NCBI GenBank assembly: GCA_014859075.1
Contig: JACUUW010000002.1
Span: forward strand, 1-30,174
From: Desulforudis sp.
GTDB taxonomy: Bacteria > Bacillota > Desulfotomaculia > Desulfotomaculales > Desulforudaceae
Reading direction: 5' to 3'
DNA: 30,174 bases
The stretch's first letter is position 1. Each line of letters starts with the position of its first letter. The translations under genes and the position numbers were made by a program. Under the pieces are notes generated by a model. It did no database searches and had not been told where the DNA came from. It was given only the letters and a program-made list of their open reading frames with translations. This document shows positions 14,604 to 21,574 of the stretch, piece by piece.

Positions 14604-15946
14604 GGACCCGGGAGAAAAACCGAAAAGGTACTGCCCTTCTCTGGTTTGCTGTGCACCATCAGGTTGCCGCCGTGACCCTCAACAATGTGTTTCACAATGG
14701 CCAGCCCCAAGCCGGTGCTCCCCAGATCCGCCGCGCGGGACTTGTCGGCCCGGTAGAACCGTTCGAAGATCCGGGGGAGGTGTTCCGGAGCAATGCCGAT
14801 CCCAGTGTCCGAGACGTCCACGGTCACACCACCGTTCGCTTTCCGGGCCTGAACCGTGATCTCTCCCTTCTCGGTGAACTTCACGGCGTTGTCCAGCAGG
14901 TTGATAAACACCTGAGACAGCAGGTTGGCATCACCGGTCACCGGCGGCAGGTCCGGCGGAAGTGCCACATCAAGACGCACACCCTGTTGTCTTGCCCGGT
15001 ATTCAAACATCTCCACGGCCCGCTGGATCAGCTCCGGCAGTTCTATGGGTTGGCGGAGAAAAAGGTTACGGCGTTCCTCGACCGTAGCCAGTTTCAGTAA
15101 GTCGTCCACCAGGTCGCTCAACCGCCTGGTTTCCTCCTCGATGATGGTCAGGAAGTGTCGGGCCGTCTCGGGCTCGTCCAGGGCGCCGTCGCGCAGGGCC
15201 TCAAGAAAACCCCGGATCGAGGTGAGGGGTGTGCGAAGCTCGTGCGATGCGTTGGCTACGAACTCGGTGCGCATCTCCTCGAGTCGACGGCGTTCGGTGA
15301 TGTCCCGGAAAAGGGCCACCACCCCACTCTGGGCACCCCGCAGGGGGGTAAGGTGAACCCGGAAGAGCCTGGCTTCCGGAGTAAGGAAGCGAAGCTCTTG
15401 CTTAACCGGACGACCCGAATCCAGGGCCTGCCGGAACAGGCGGTCCAATTCATAGTCACGGACCACCTCCAGGACCGTTTTACCGATGCTGCCCTCCTCG
15501 TTCAGGCCGAAGGCTTCCTCCATCACCGGATTGATCAGGATGACCCTGGTTTCGCCATCCGAGGCGATAACCCCGTCGGCCATACTGTCCAGGATGGCCT
15601 GCATCCGGTTTTTTTCTTCGGTCACCAGGCTGAGCGTGCCCCGTAGCCGCTGCGCCATCTGGTTGAAGCTCTGGGCCAGTTTTCCAACCTCATCGATCTC
15701 GTAAACCGGAATGGTCTTGCTCAGGTCACCCTCGGCAATCTTTTCGGCCGTTTCCGCCACCCGGGAAAGGGGACGGCTGATAAACTCGGGAACGCCGACG
15801 GCCATCACCACGGCGAACAGCAGCCCCACCGCCATCGCCGCCGTGTGCAGGACATACCCGGCGACCGAAGCCGCCCACAACCCCGTCAGCACCAGCCAGA
15901 GCAGAAACAGGCTTAAGATGACCGTTTTCTGAATCCTCCTGATCAT
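14600..15946 (-). CDS. phoR: Phosphate sensor histidine kinase PhoR
   Basis: This is a membrane histidine kinase of about 448 residues. Two N-terminal helices (about 9-29 and 34-53) are separated by only a few residues, so there is almost no extracytoplasmic sensor domain. HAMP (about 55-107) and PAS (about 112-220) domains follow. The dimerisation domain has FVANASHELRTPLTSIRG with the phospho-accepting His235, and the ATPase domain has NLLDNAVKF (N box), DTGIGI (G1) and GSTGLGLAIVKHI (G2). I choose the ATG at 15946 because it overlaps the phoP stop as ATGA with GGGAG upstream; a start at 15964 would add six residues. It phosphorylates PhoP when phosphate is scarce, probably sensing through Pst-PhoU or the PAS domain. 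Confidence 0.95.
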   Translation of the reverse strand: MIRRIQKTVILSLFLLWLVLTGLWAASVAGYVLHTAAMAVGLLFAVVMAVGVPEFISRPLSRVAETAEKIAEGDLSKTIPVYEIDEVGKLAQSFNQMAQRLRGTLSLVTEEKNRMQAILDSMADGVIASDGETRVILINPVMEEAFGLNEEGSIGKTVLEVVRDYELDRLFRQALDSGRPVKQELRFLTPEARLFRVHLTPLRGAQSGVVALFRDITERRRLEEMRTEFVANASHELRTPLTSIRGFLEALRDGALDEPETARHFLTIIEEETRRLSDLVDDLLKLATVEERRNLFLRQPIELPELIQRAVEMFEYRARQQGVRLDVALPPDLPPVTGDANLLSQVFINLLDNAVKFTEKGEITVQARKANGGVTVDVSDTGIGIAPEHLPRIFERFYRADKSRAADLGSTGLGLAIVKHIVEGHGGNLMVHSKPEKGSTFSVFLPGP

Positions 15947-16644
15947 GTGTTCAACTCCCGCCAACGGTAACCGACACCGCGAACCGTTTCGATATGTTGG
16001 GAAATTCCCTCGGACATTCTTTCCAATTTCTGGCGGATGTGCCGGATATGAACGTCAACCGTCCGTGATTCCCCGCTGAAGTCGTAACCCCAGACCTGTT
16101 CCAGCAACAAATCCCGGGAGAAAACCTTGCCTGGATTCGCGGCCATCAACCAGAGCAGTTCGAATTCGGTAAAGGTGAGTTGTTCGCGATTGCCGCCCGC
16201 CTCCACCGTCAGCTGGTCCGGATCAATGACCAGCTCTCCGCGCCGGACAGGCTTCCGGCCCTCACGGCTTGAACTCCCCCGGCGCAGCCGGGCCTTGACC
16301 CGGGCCACCAGTTCCCGGACGCTGAAGGGTTTGACCATGTAGTCGTCGGCACCCAGTTCCAGACCCAGCACCCGGTCCGGTTCCTGGCCCCGGGCACTCA
16401 GCATGATTACCGGGATATCCCGTGTCCTTTCGCCCTGACGGATCAACCGGCAAACAGTGAGGCCGTCTATGCCGGGAAGCATGATGTCGAGAATGACCAG
16501 GTCAGGCTGCTCTGCACGCACGAGTTCCAAAGCCTGATCCCCGTCCCGGGCGACCAGCACCGCGTACCCCTCTTTTGACAGCCCGTAACTGACCAGCTCA
16601 ACGATGTGTTTGTCGTCTTCGACCACCAGAATCTTGTTCATCAC
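15943..16644 (-). CDS. phoP: Phosphate response regulator PhoP (OmpR family)
   Basis: The 233-residue response regulator has an N-terminal receiver domain with the acidic pocket VVEDD (7-11), phospho-acceptor Asp53 in LVILDIMLPG and the conserved lysine in DDYMVKPFSVREL. A C-terminal winged helix of the OmpR/PhoB type follows, including LTFTEFELLWLMAANPGKVFSR and SRTVDVHIRHIRQKL. Phosphorylated PhoP binds TTAACA-type repeats such as those before pstS. GTG at 16644 and ATG at 16641 are both possible starts. The gene begins 4 nt after pgeF, so it has no obvious promoter of its own and is likely read from upstream. Confidence 0.95.
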   Translation of the reverse strand: MMNKILVVEDDKHIVELVSYGLSKEGYAVLVARDGDQALELVRAEQPDLVILDIMLPGIDGLTVCRLIRQGERTRDIPVIMLSARGQEPDRVLGLELGADDYMVKPFSVRELVARVKARLRRGSSSREGRKPVRRGELVIDPDQLTVEAGGNREQLTFTEFELLWLMAANPGKVFSRDLLLEQVWGYDFSGESRTVDVHIRHIRQKLERMSEGISQHIETVRGVGYRWRELNT

Positions 16645-16648
16645 TACA

Positions 16649-17473
16649 TCATTCCAAAGCCATTATTGCGGCCATCCGGCCGGCCTTCCCACCAGAGGTC
16701 CGATGAGAAAAGAACTCCTTGGGGTTACAGGCCGTACACCGGCGGGCCATGGCGATGTTTTCCGCCCTGACCCCCGCCTCCAGCAGAACCTGCCGGTTGA
16801 CCGACCACAGATCAAGTCGGCCGCCTTCCGGATTGAGAACGGCCCGGTTGCCGGAGCTGAATTCTCCGACAAACAAGGCGGCCACGTCCGGGCCCACCGT
16901 GTAGCAGCAAGGTCCGATAGCCGGTCCGACAGCGGCCAGCACCGCCGCCGGAGTAGTACCGAACTTCTCCCCCAATACCGCCACGGCCCGGGCGCCGATG
17001 CGGCCCAGGGTACCCCGCCAGCCGGCGTGGGCCAGCGCAATCGCCCGGTTGACCGGATCGAACAAAAACAGGGGCACACAGTCCCCGTAGAAAGTGACGA
17101 GCGGCACTCCCGGAGTGCCGGTCGCCAACCCGTCGGTCGCCGGTAACGCCCGGGACTGATCAAAGGCCCCCCGGCCCCGGTCGGCCGTACCCACGACCGC
17201 CACCCTGGTCCCGTGCACCTGGGCGCAGGACACCAGGTGCACGGCGTCCACACCAAGGGCGCCACACAAAAGGGTCCGGTTGGTCAGAACCGCTTCCGGT
17301 TCGTCACCAACGTGTAATCCCAGGTTCAACGTGGCGTAAGGCCCGCTGCTTTTCCCGCCCCGGCGGCTGCTGAAAGCCGCGATCACCCCGGCCTCCCGCG
17401 CAAACCGGGGCACGGTATAATACATCAAATCGCCGGCCCTTTGGGCCACGAAGTCCGACCGGGGTACCGACAC
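16649..17473 (-). CDS. pgeF: PgeF/YfiH (laccase-domain) protein
   Basis: This 274-residue protein of the YfiH/YlmD family was formerly annotated as polyphenol oxidase. It carries the metal-ligand motifs QVHGT (about 83-87), FYGDCVPLFLFDP with the DC pair, and LAHAGWRGTLGRI; GPAIGPCCYTVG follows. Family members are reported to act on purine nucleosides or, in E. coli, to correct peptidoglycan precursor errors, so a wall-related role fits the cluster. The GTG at 17473 lies 2 nt after the nuclease gene, with GGGAGG upstream; an internal ATG at codon 17 is a less likely start. It matches ylmD in the B. subtilis gene order but is separated from ylmE here by the Pho genes. Confidence 0.92.
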   Translation of the reverse strand: MSVPRSDFVAQRAGDLMYYTVPRFAREAGVIAAFSSRRGGKSSGPYATLNLGLHVGDEPEAVLTNRTLLCGALGVDAVHLVSCAQVHGTRVAVVGTADRGRGAFDQSRALPATDGLATGTPGVPLVTFYGDCVPLFLFDPVNRAIALAHAGWRGTLGRIGARAVAVLGEKFGTTPAAVLAAVGPAIGPCCYTVGPDVAALFVGEFSSGNRAVLNPEGGRLDLWSVNRQVLLEAGVRAENIAMARRCTACNPKEFFSHRTSGGKAGRMAAIMALE

Positions 17474-17475
17474 GA

Positions 17476-19032
17476 TTATTCCAGCCTCCCGTTCCCAGTA
17501 ATCAACGACTCCAACTCCATAAGCTTGCTTAACACCTTGTCATGGGACTGAGGATCGGGATTAGCGCGCAGATAGTCCGCCGTGTGTTGCTGAAGCCGGG
17601 ACAACACCTGCCGCACTCTTTTTTCGGCCGGCCGGCCGGCATCCAGGTCTATCGTCTCCTGCCACGCCGGTGAATAAGCCTCCACTCCAGTCTCGTCCAG
17701 TCGCTGTTGCAGCGCCAACACCGCGGCGTTTTCCCCGTGTACCAGGAAAACCCTCTGTGGCCGCTCCCGCAGGGCATTGACCCATTCCAACAACATGTTT
17801 TGATCGGCGTGCGCCGAATAACCCTTCACGCTTACAATCTCCGCCCGGACAACGATTTCTTCTCCGAACAAACGCACTTTCTCCGCCCCGTTCAGAAGCA
17901 CCCGCCCCAGAGTACCCTCGGCCTGGTACCCGACAAACAGCACGGTGGCTTCGGGACGCCAGAGATTGTGCTTCAGGTGGTGACGGATCCGTCCGGCATC
18001 GCACATCCCACTGCCGGCAATGATGATGTTCCCGCCGCGCGACTGGTTGAGAAGCTTCGACTCCTCCACGGTATGGGCGTGATTGAGCTGCGGCAAGCCC
18101 AACGGGTCGATCCCGCAGGCCACCAGGCTGCTCGCCTCCTCATCGTAACAGTGCACGTGGTCACCAAAGATGTTGGTGACGGCACTGGCCAGAGGGCTGT
18201 CCAGCCAGATTTGTATGGGGGGCAGCTCATTATTCCTGGCGAAAGCGAAAACATCGTACAGCAATTCTTGGGTGCGCTCAACCGCAAAGGCCGGAATCAA
18301 CAAGTTCCCGCCTTTACGGTAGGTGGCCCAGATGACCTCCTTTAGTTTTTCCCTGCTCCCCGGATAATCCTCCTCGTGCAACCGGTCCCCATAGGTGGAT
18401 TCCAGTACCAGGTAGTCGGCGTCGTCCACGTAGGAAGGATCCCGCACAAAAGGTTTCCCTTTGTTGCCCAGATCACCCGAAAACACGATTTTTGTTTCAC
18501 CGGCCGGGCCCCCGACCCAAATCTCGATCAGGGCCGAACCGAGGATGTGCCCGGCGTCGGTGAAGCGGCAGCGCACGCCTTCACCCAGACTGACGTCACG
18601 GTTATACGGGACCGGACTGAACTGTCTCAGACCGGCGTAAGCGTCTTCCATGGTGTAGATGGGCTCAACCTCCGGCTCGCCGGCCCGGACGGCCCTTCGG
18701 TTTTTCCGCTCGACCTCCACCTCCTGGATACTGCCGCTGTCCGGCAGAAGTACGTGGCACAGGTCCACGGTGCATCCGGTACCCAGGACCTGCCCCCGAA
18801 ACCCGTGCTTGCACAGCTTGGGGATCAAACCGCTGTGGTCGATGTGAGCGTGGGTGAGCAATACCAGATCGACGGTTTCAGGCTCAAAAGGGAACGGTTC
18901 GTAGTTTCGCCGCCGGATCTCCTTCCGACCCTGAAACAGGCCGCAGTCCACCATAATCCGCATGCCGCCGGTGTCCAACAAAAAGCAGGATCCCGTCACA
19001 CAGTCCGTCGCCCCGTAGAAGGTTAGCTGCAC
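17476..19032 (-). CDS. Metallo-beta-lactamase/beta-CASP ribonuclease-like protein
   Basis: The 518-residue protein belongs to the beta-CASP nucleases (CPSF73/RNase J superfamily, TTHA0252-like). The metal-binding motif LTHAHIDHSG is at 59-68, TDAGHILGSALIEI supplies another His, VFSGDLG is motif 4, and PAFAVERTQELLY plus GSGMCDAGRIRHHL belong to the CASP domain, with the last His in VKGYSAHADQ. Such enzymes usually cut RNA endo- and/or exonucleolytically; the substrate here is unknown. The GTG at 19032 has AAGGAGG 7 nt upstream. A sigma-A-type promoter precedes it at 19079-19108. It heads the likely nuclease-pgeF-phoP-phoR transcript, an odd partner for phosphate regulators. Confidence 0.92.
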   Translation of the reverse strand: MQLTFYGATDCVTGSCFLLDTGGMRIMVDCGLFQGRKEIRRRNYEPFPFEPETVDLVLLTHAHIDHSGLIPKLCKHGFRGQVLGTGCTVDLCHVLLPDSGSIQEVEVERKNRRAVRAGEPEVEPIYTMEDAYAGLRQFSPVPYNRDVSLGEGVRCRFTDAGHILGSALIEIWVGGPAGETKIVFSGDLGNKGKPFVRDPSYVDDADYLVLESTYGDRLHEEDYPGSREKLKEVIWATYRKGGNLLIPAFAVERTQELLYDVFAFARNNELPPIQIWLDSPLASAVTNIFGDHVHCYDEEASSLVACGIDPLGLPQLNHAHTVEESKLLNQSRGGNIIIAGSGMCDAGRIRHHLKHNLWRPEATVLFVGYQAEGTLGRVLLNGAEKVRLFGEEIVVRAEIVSVKGYSAHADQNMLLEWVNALRERPQRVFLVHGENAAVLALQQRLDETGVEAYSPAWQETIDLDAGRPAEKRVRQVLSRLQQHTADYLRANPDPQSHDKVLSKLMELESLITGNGRLE

Positions 19033-19078
19033 GAATCGGCCTCCTTGTGCGAAAGTTGCGTGCTACTCAATTAGCTAG

Positions 19079-19108
19079 ATTATAATCCAAGCAACCACAA
19101 TCATTCAA
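19079..19108 (-). promoter_or_regulatory. Sigma-A-type promoter for the nuclease-pgeF-phoPR operon
   Basis: TTGAAT (19103-19108), an 18-bp spacer and TATAAT (19079-19084) on the minus strand precede the nuclease start by about 47 nt. The genes downstream to phoR are almost contiguous, so this could be the basal promoter for phoPR as well. Confidence 0.75.
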
Positions 19109-19156
19109 CGATGCCGACCACCGAACCCGGTAAAGAACAGAGGCTAATTTGGGACT

Positions 19157-19175
19157 GGACAGCACAAGGCTGTCC
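19157..19175. other. Interrupted palindrome GGACAG-N7-CTGTCC in divergent intergenic region
   Basis: Six-bp perfect arms are separated by 7 nt in the roughly 260-nt spacer between the divergent nuclease and mrp genes. A TATAAA at 19180-19185 follows immediately on the plus strand, so a regulator bound here could block a promoter reading towards mrp. A small GCTCCG-TTT-CGGAGC hairpin (19249-19263) lies in the same spacer, just before mrp. No known operator is recognised. Confidence 0.4.
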
Positions 19176-19291
19176 GTGGTATAAACTGAATTGAACATAT
19201 GCTTAAAACCTATAGTCCTCCAGAATCTCACAACAAATTCAGGCGGTAGCTCCGTTTCGGAGCAAACCCTACTAACGAAAGGATGATCGGC

Positions 19292-20146
19292 GTGCCGGAA
19301 GAACAGGTGGAAAAGACCAACGACGGGCAACCGGGGGCCGGGCGGGAAACGTCTGACTATGAACCCGGAAATGACCTCTCGAACATCAAGCGGGTGGTCG
19401 CGGTGATGAGCGGCAAGGGGGGGGTCGGGAAATCATCGGTTACAGCGCTTTTAGCTGCCACTCTGGCGCGCGGGGAACACCGGGTGGGCGTGCTTGATGC
19501 CGATATCACCGGACCCAGTATCCCCAAAATGTTCGGCCTGAGAGATCGGCCCCAAGGATTTGAGAACATCCTCTTCCCGCCTGCGTCCGAGCGCTTGGGA
19601 GTCCGCGTGATGTCGATGAACCTGCTGCTCCCGAGTGAAAACGAACCGGTAATCTGGCGGGGTCCCCTGATCGGCGGAGTCATCAAGCAGTTCTGGCGGG
19701 ATGTGGTGTGGGGTGACCTTGACTACCTGCTTGTCGACCTGCCGCCGGGAACAAGCGACGCCCCGTTAACAGTGATGCAGTCACTGCCGCTTGACGGCCT
19801 TGTCATAGTCTCCTCTCCGCAGGAACTGGCGGTGATGGTGGTTCGCAAGGCTTTCCGAATGGCCGAGATCATGAAAACACCCATCCTTGGCCTGATCGAA
19901 AACATGACCTTCTTGATTTGTCCGGACTGCGGCAAGAAAATACTTGCTTTTGGACCGCCGCAGGGTGCAAAAGTGGCGGTCGAAACCGGCGTCGAATTGT
20001 TGGCCACGCTCCCGCTCGACCCTGAACTGAGCCGGCTTACGGATGCCGGTAGAATAGAAGACTACGCCGCGACGGAGTTGGAAAACGTGCCGAAAATGCT
20101 TGCCAAACGATGGGCAATAACGCGCGATCCAGTCTCTTCTTCATGA
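19292..20146 (+). CDS. mrp: Mrp/NBP35-type ATPase, Fe-S cluster carrier
   Basis: This is a P-loop ATPase of about 284 residues in the Mrp/ApbC/NBP35 family, which carries and transfers Fe-S clusters in the cytoplasm. The deviant Walker A motif is GKGGVGKSS (about 41-49), followed by VGVLDADITGPSIPKMFG, VDLPPGTSDAPLTVMQ (Walker B region) and IENMTFLICPDCGKK, with the paired cysteines at about 210 and 213 that bridge a cluster between subunits. The N-terminal DUF59 domain of some homologues is absent. I choose the GTG at 19292 with AAAGGATGA upstream; the ATG at 19283 abuts that site and would add three residues. It is on the opposite strand from its neighbours, with fmdB behind it. Confidence 0.93.
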   Translation: MPEEQVEKTNDGQPGAGRETSDYEPGNDLSNIKRVVAVMSGKGGVGKSSVTALLAATLARGEHRVGVLDADITGPSIPKMFGLRDRPQGFENILFPPASERLGVRVMSMNLLLPSENEPVIWRGPLIGGVIKQFWRDVVWGDLDYLLVDLPPGTSDAPLTVMQSLPLDGLVIVSSPQELAVMVVRKAFRMAEIMKTPILGLIENMTFLICPDCGKKILAFGPPQGAKVAVETGVELLATLPLDPELSRLTDAGRIEDYAATELENVPKMLAKRWAITRDPVSSS

Positions 20147-20170
20147 CGTAAACGTGACGGTGGGAAGCCC

Positions 20171-20199
20171 TTGACAGATGCCCAAGGTAAGCATAATCT
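20171..20199 (+). promoter_or_regulatory. Sigma-A-type promoter for fmdB
   Basis: A perfect TTGACA (20171-20176), a 17-bp spacer and TAATCT (20194-20199) precede the fmdB-like gene by about 47 nt. Because this promoter occupies the 5' part of the longer open frame, it supports the downstream TTG start. Confidence 0.75.
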
Positions 20200-20245
20200 A
20201 GGGGGTGAGACTACCCGAGTCGAACAGATAAGGAGCGGATTGTCC

Positions 20246-20458
20246 TTGCCGATCTACGAATTCCGCTGTGTCCAATGTCAGAAGAAATTTGAGCGGCTGT
20301 GTCCGATGGGTGAAGACGGTCTCAATTTGGCCTGCCCGTCCTGTGGGGCCCCCGCACCCAAACGGCTCGTGTCCGCTTTCAGCGCACCGGGGACTGAAGG
20401 GGGCAAAGGAAGTGAGTGCGGGAGTTGCACCGCTTCCTCTTGCGCGGGCTGCCGCTGA
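20246..20458 (+). CDS. FmdB-family zinc ribbon protein
   Basis: This is a small protein of about 70 residues starting with the family N-terminus MPIYEFRC. Four cysteines form a zinc ribbon (Cys8, Cys11, Cys30, Cys33), and the C-terminal third is rich in Ser, Gly and Cys, ending CGSCTASSCAGCR, which could bind further metal. FmdB-type proteins are named from a putative regulator of formamidase and are of unknown function. The TTG at 20246 is favoured by AAGGAGCGG 7 nt upstream and by the usual MPIYEF beginning. The frame stays open further upstream but runs through a promoter. Its place beside mrp suggests a link to metal or Fe-S handling, by context only. Confidence 0.88.
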   Translation: MPIYEFRCVQCQKKFERLCPMGEDGLNLACPSCGAPAPKRLVSAFSAPGTEGGKGSECGSCTASSCAGCR

Positions 20459-20467
20459 GATGTGCGC

Positions 20468-20492
20468 GGCTGGGATCCGGTAGGTCCCAGCC
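20468..20492 (+). terminator. Hairpin after fmdB, possible terminator
   Basis: GGCTGGGA (20468-20475) and TCCCAGCC (20485-20492) form an 8-bp perfect stem with a 9-nt loop, 10 nt past the fmdB stop, between the convergent fmdB and ylmC genes. There is no clear T-run, so termination is likely but not certain. Confidence 0.5.
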
Positions 20493-20515
20493 ACTCGCCG
20501 GACGGGTCGACCTTC

Positions 20516-20779
20516 TTACCTTCTTACAGGATACCGTTCACTGTAGTCAGGGACCTCGACCAAAATGACGTCCACCCCGATCTTGACGATCTTCTCCCAG
20601 GGGATTACTATTTCCTCTTCACGCCCAAAAAAGCCGAGCAGGCGCGAGGAACCAGTCAGAATCAGGGTACTGATCCGCCCGTTGTCCAGGTCGATGTCGA
20701 TGTCCCTGATAAGTCCCATGCGCCGACCGTCCAGGACATTGACGATTTCACGCATCCGGAGGTCGGAGATCTTGAGCAT
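20516..20779 (-). CDS. ylmC: YlmC/YmxH family PRC-barrel sporulation protein
   Basis: This 87-residue single PRC-barrel protein has ISDLRMREIVNVLDGRRMGLIRDIDIDLDNGRI in the first half and EEIVIPWEKIVKIGVDVILVE in the second, matching the YlmC/YmxH group. These small proteins occur in endospore formers; the PRC barrel is a protein- or RNA-binding fold and the role is not known. I take the ATG at 20779 as the start because it gives the family N-terminus MLKISDL and has GGGGTGGT upstream; the open frame continues 19 codons further. It follows spoIIR in the same direction after a terminator-like hairpin, so it probably has its own promoter. Its position downstream of sigG matches B. subtilis. Confidence 0.88.
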   Translation of the reverse strand: MLKISDLRMREIVNVLDGRRMGLIRDIDIDLDNGRISTLILTGSSRLLGFFGREEEIVIPWEKIVKIGVDVILVEVPDYSERYPVRR

Positions 20780-20826
20780 AAGACCACCCCGTCTAATGTA
20801 TATGCACCGGCCCCCTCGACAGAACA

Positions 20827-20852
20827 ACAAGCCCACCTTTGCGTGGGCTTGT
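20827..20852 (-). terminator. Terminator after spoIIR
   Basis: A perfect 10-bp stem, ACAAGCCCAC with GTGGGCTTGT around a 6-nt loop, lies about 46 nt past the spoIIR stop. On the minus strand it is followed by TGTTCTGT, which is moderately T-rich. It likely ends the sigG-spoIIR transcript before ylmC. Confidence 0.6.
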
Positions 20853-20898
20853 GATACGGGCCTGTTGTTGGTTGACTCTGAGTCCGGCGTCTGGCCGG

Positions 20899-21561
20899 CT
20901 AGAACCAGGAACGCTTCTCTTTATCCCTGAGGGCCAGTTGCTCGGCCAGTTGCGTGGCCAGCGCCGAGGAGCGTTCCCAAACCTCGGCCAACTTGAGCCG
21001 CATCTCCAACCGGTGCGGTCCGGGCGTGTCAATGGTAGCCAGCGCCCCGTCCGGGTCGGCGAGGCCCGGCCCGGCCTCGCCGTTCACGAAACACAGCGGT
21101 GGGAACAGCACGCACCACCAGTTGGCCCCGGTCCCGGCCCCGATGGTCACCCGTACCGCCTGGTATTCACCAGCCGCCAGGGTCAGGCCGTCATAGCTTC
21201 GGGTCGGGAACCACCACTTGCCGAAGGCCACCTCCACCGGATAATCCTTTCCAGCCGCGGCCACCTCGTTCTCCGAGACACGCTGCACCAGAGTCAGGTT
21301 TTCCCGGATCACCCGTCCGGCTTCTCCGGCATCATTGAGGCCGCCGACCAGGGGACTCACCGCTTCCACCACGGCTTTCCGGACCCGATGCTTCAATAGT
21401 TGATCGGCGGCGTCATCGCTGTTGGGTACGATGTGAAACCGGATCAGGTTTTCCCGGTTGTAAGCCTCAACGGACTCACCTGTCCAATCCTGGACCGCCA
21501 GTGCCGTCACCAGCACGCCGGCGACGAGCAGCCCGGCAATGATCCGCTTGGTCTTCTTCAT
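20899..21561 (-). CDS. spoIIR: Stage II sporulation protein R (SpoIIR)
   Basis: The 220-residue protein has an N-terminal hydrophobic signal (about 7-24) followed by the SpoIIR domain: LIRFHIVPNSDDAADQLLKHRVRKAV, shown here as residues 39-64, then GKDYPVEVAFGKWWFPTRSY, LAAGEYQAVRVTIG and GANWWCVLFPPLCF, all family hallmarks. SpoIIR is made in the forespore, secreted into the space between forespore and mother cell, and triggers SpoIIGA to process pro-sigma-E. The ATG at 21561 lies 13 nt after sigG, so it can share the sigma-F-type promoter upstream of sigG. In B. subtilis spoIIR is unlinked, so this adjacency is informative. Confidence 0.95.
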   Translation of the reverse strand: MKKTKRIIAGLLVAGVLVTALAVQDWTGESVEAYNRENLIRFHIVPNSDDAADQLLKHRVRKAVVEAVSPLVGGLNDAGEAGRVIRENLTLVQRVSENEVAAAGKDYPVEVAFGKWWFPTRSYDGLTLAAGEYQAVRVTIGAGTGANWWCVLFPPLCFVNGEAGPGLADPDGALATIDTPGPHRLEMRLKLAEVWERSSALATQLAEQLALRDKEKRSWF

Positions 21562-21574
21562 AACAATCCCTTCA

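Noticed and set aside
19067..19330. Open frame of 87 codons on the minus strand in the nuclease/mrp spacer
   Set aside because: It overlaps the mrp start and two promoter elements, resembles no family I know, and has no good ribosome binding site.
20780..20826. Sigma-E or sigma-G type promoter for ylmC (CATATACATTA on the minus strand)
   Set aside because: The -10 looks spore-like but I found no convincing -35 at the right distance, so it is not listed as a feature.
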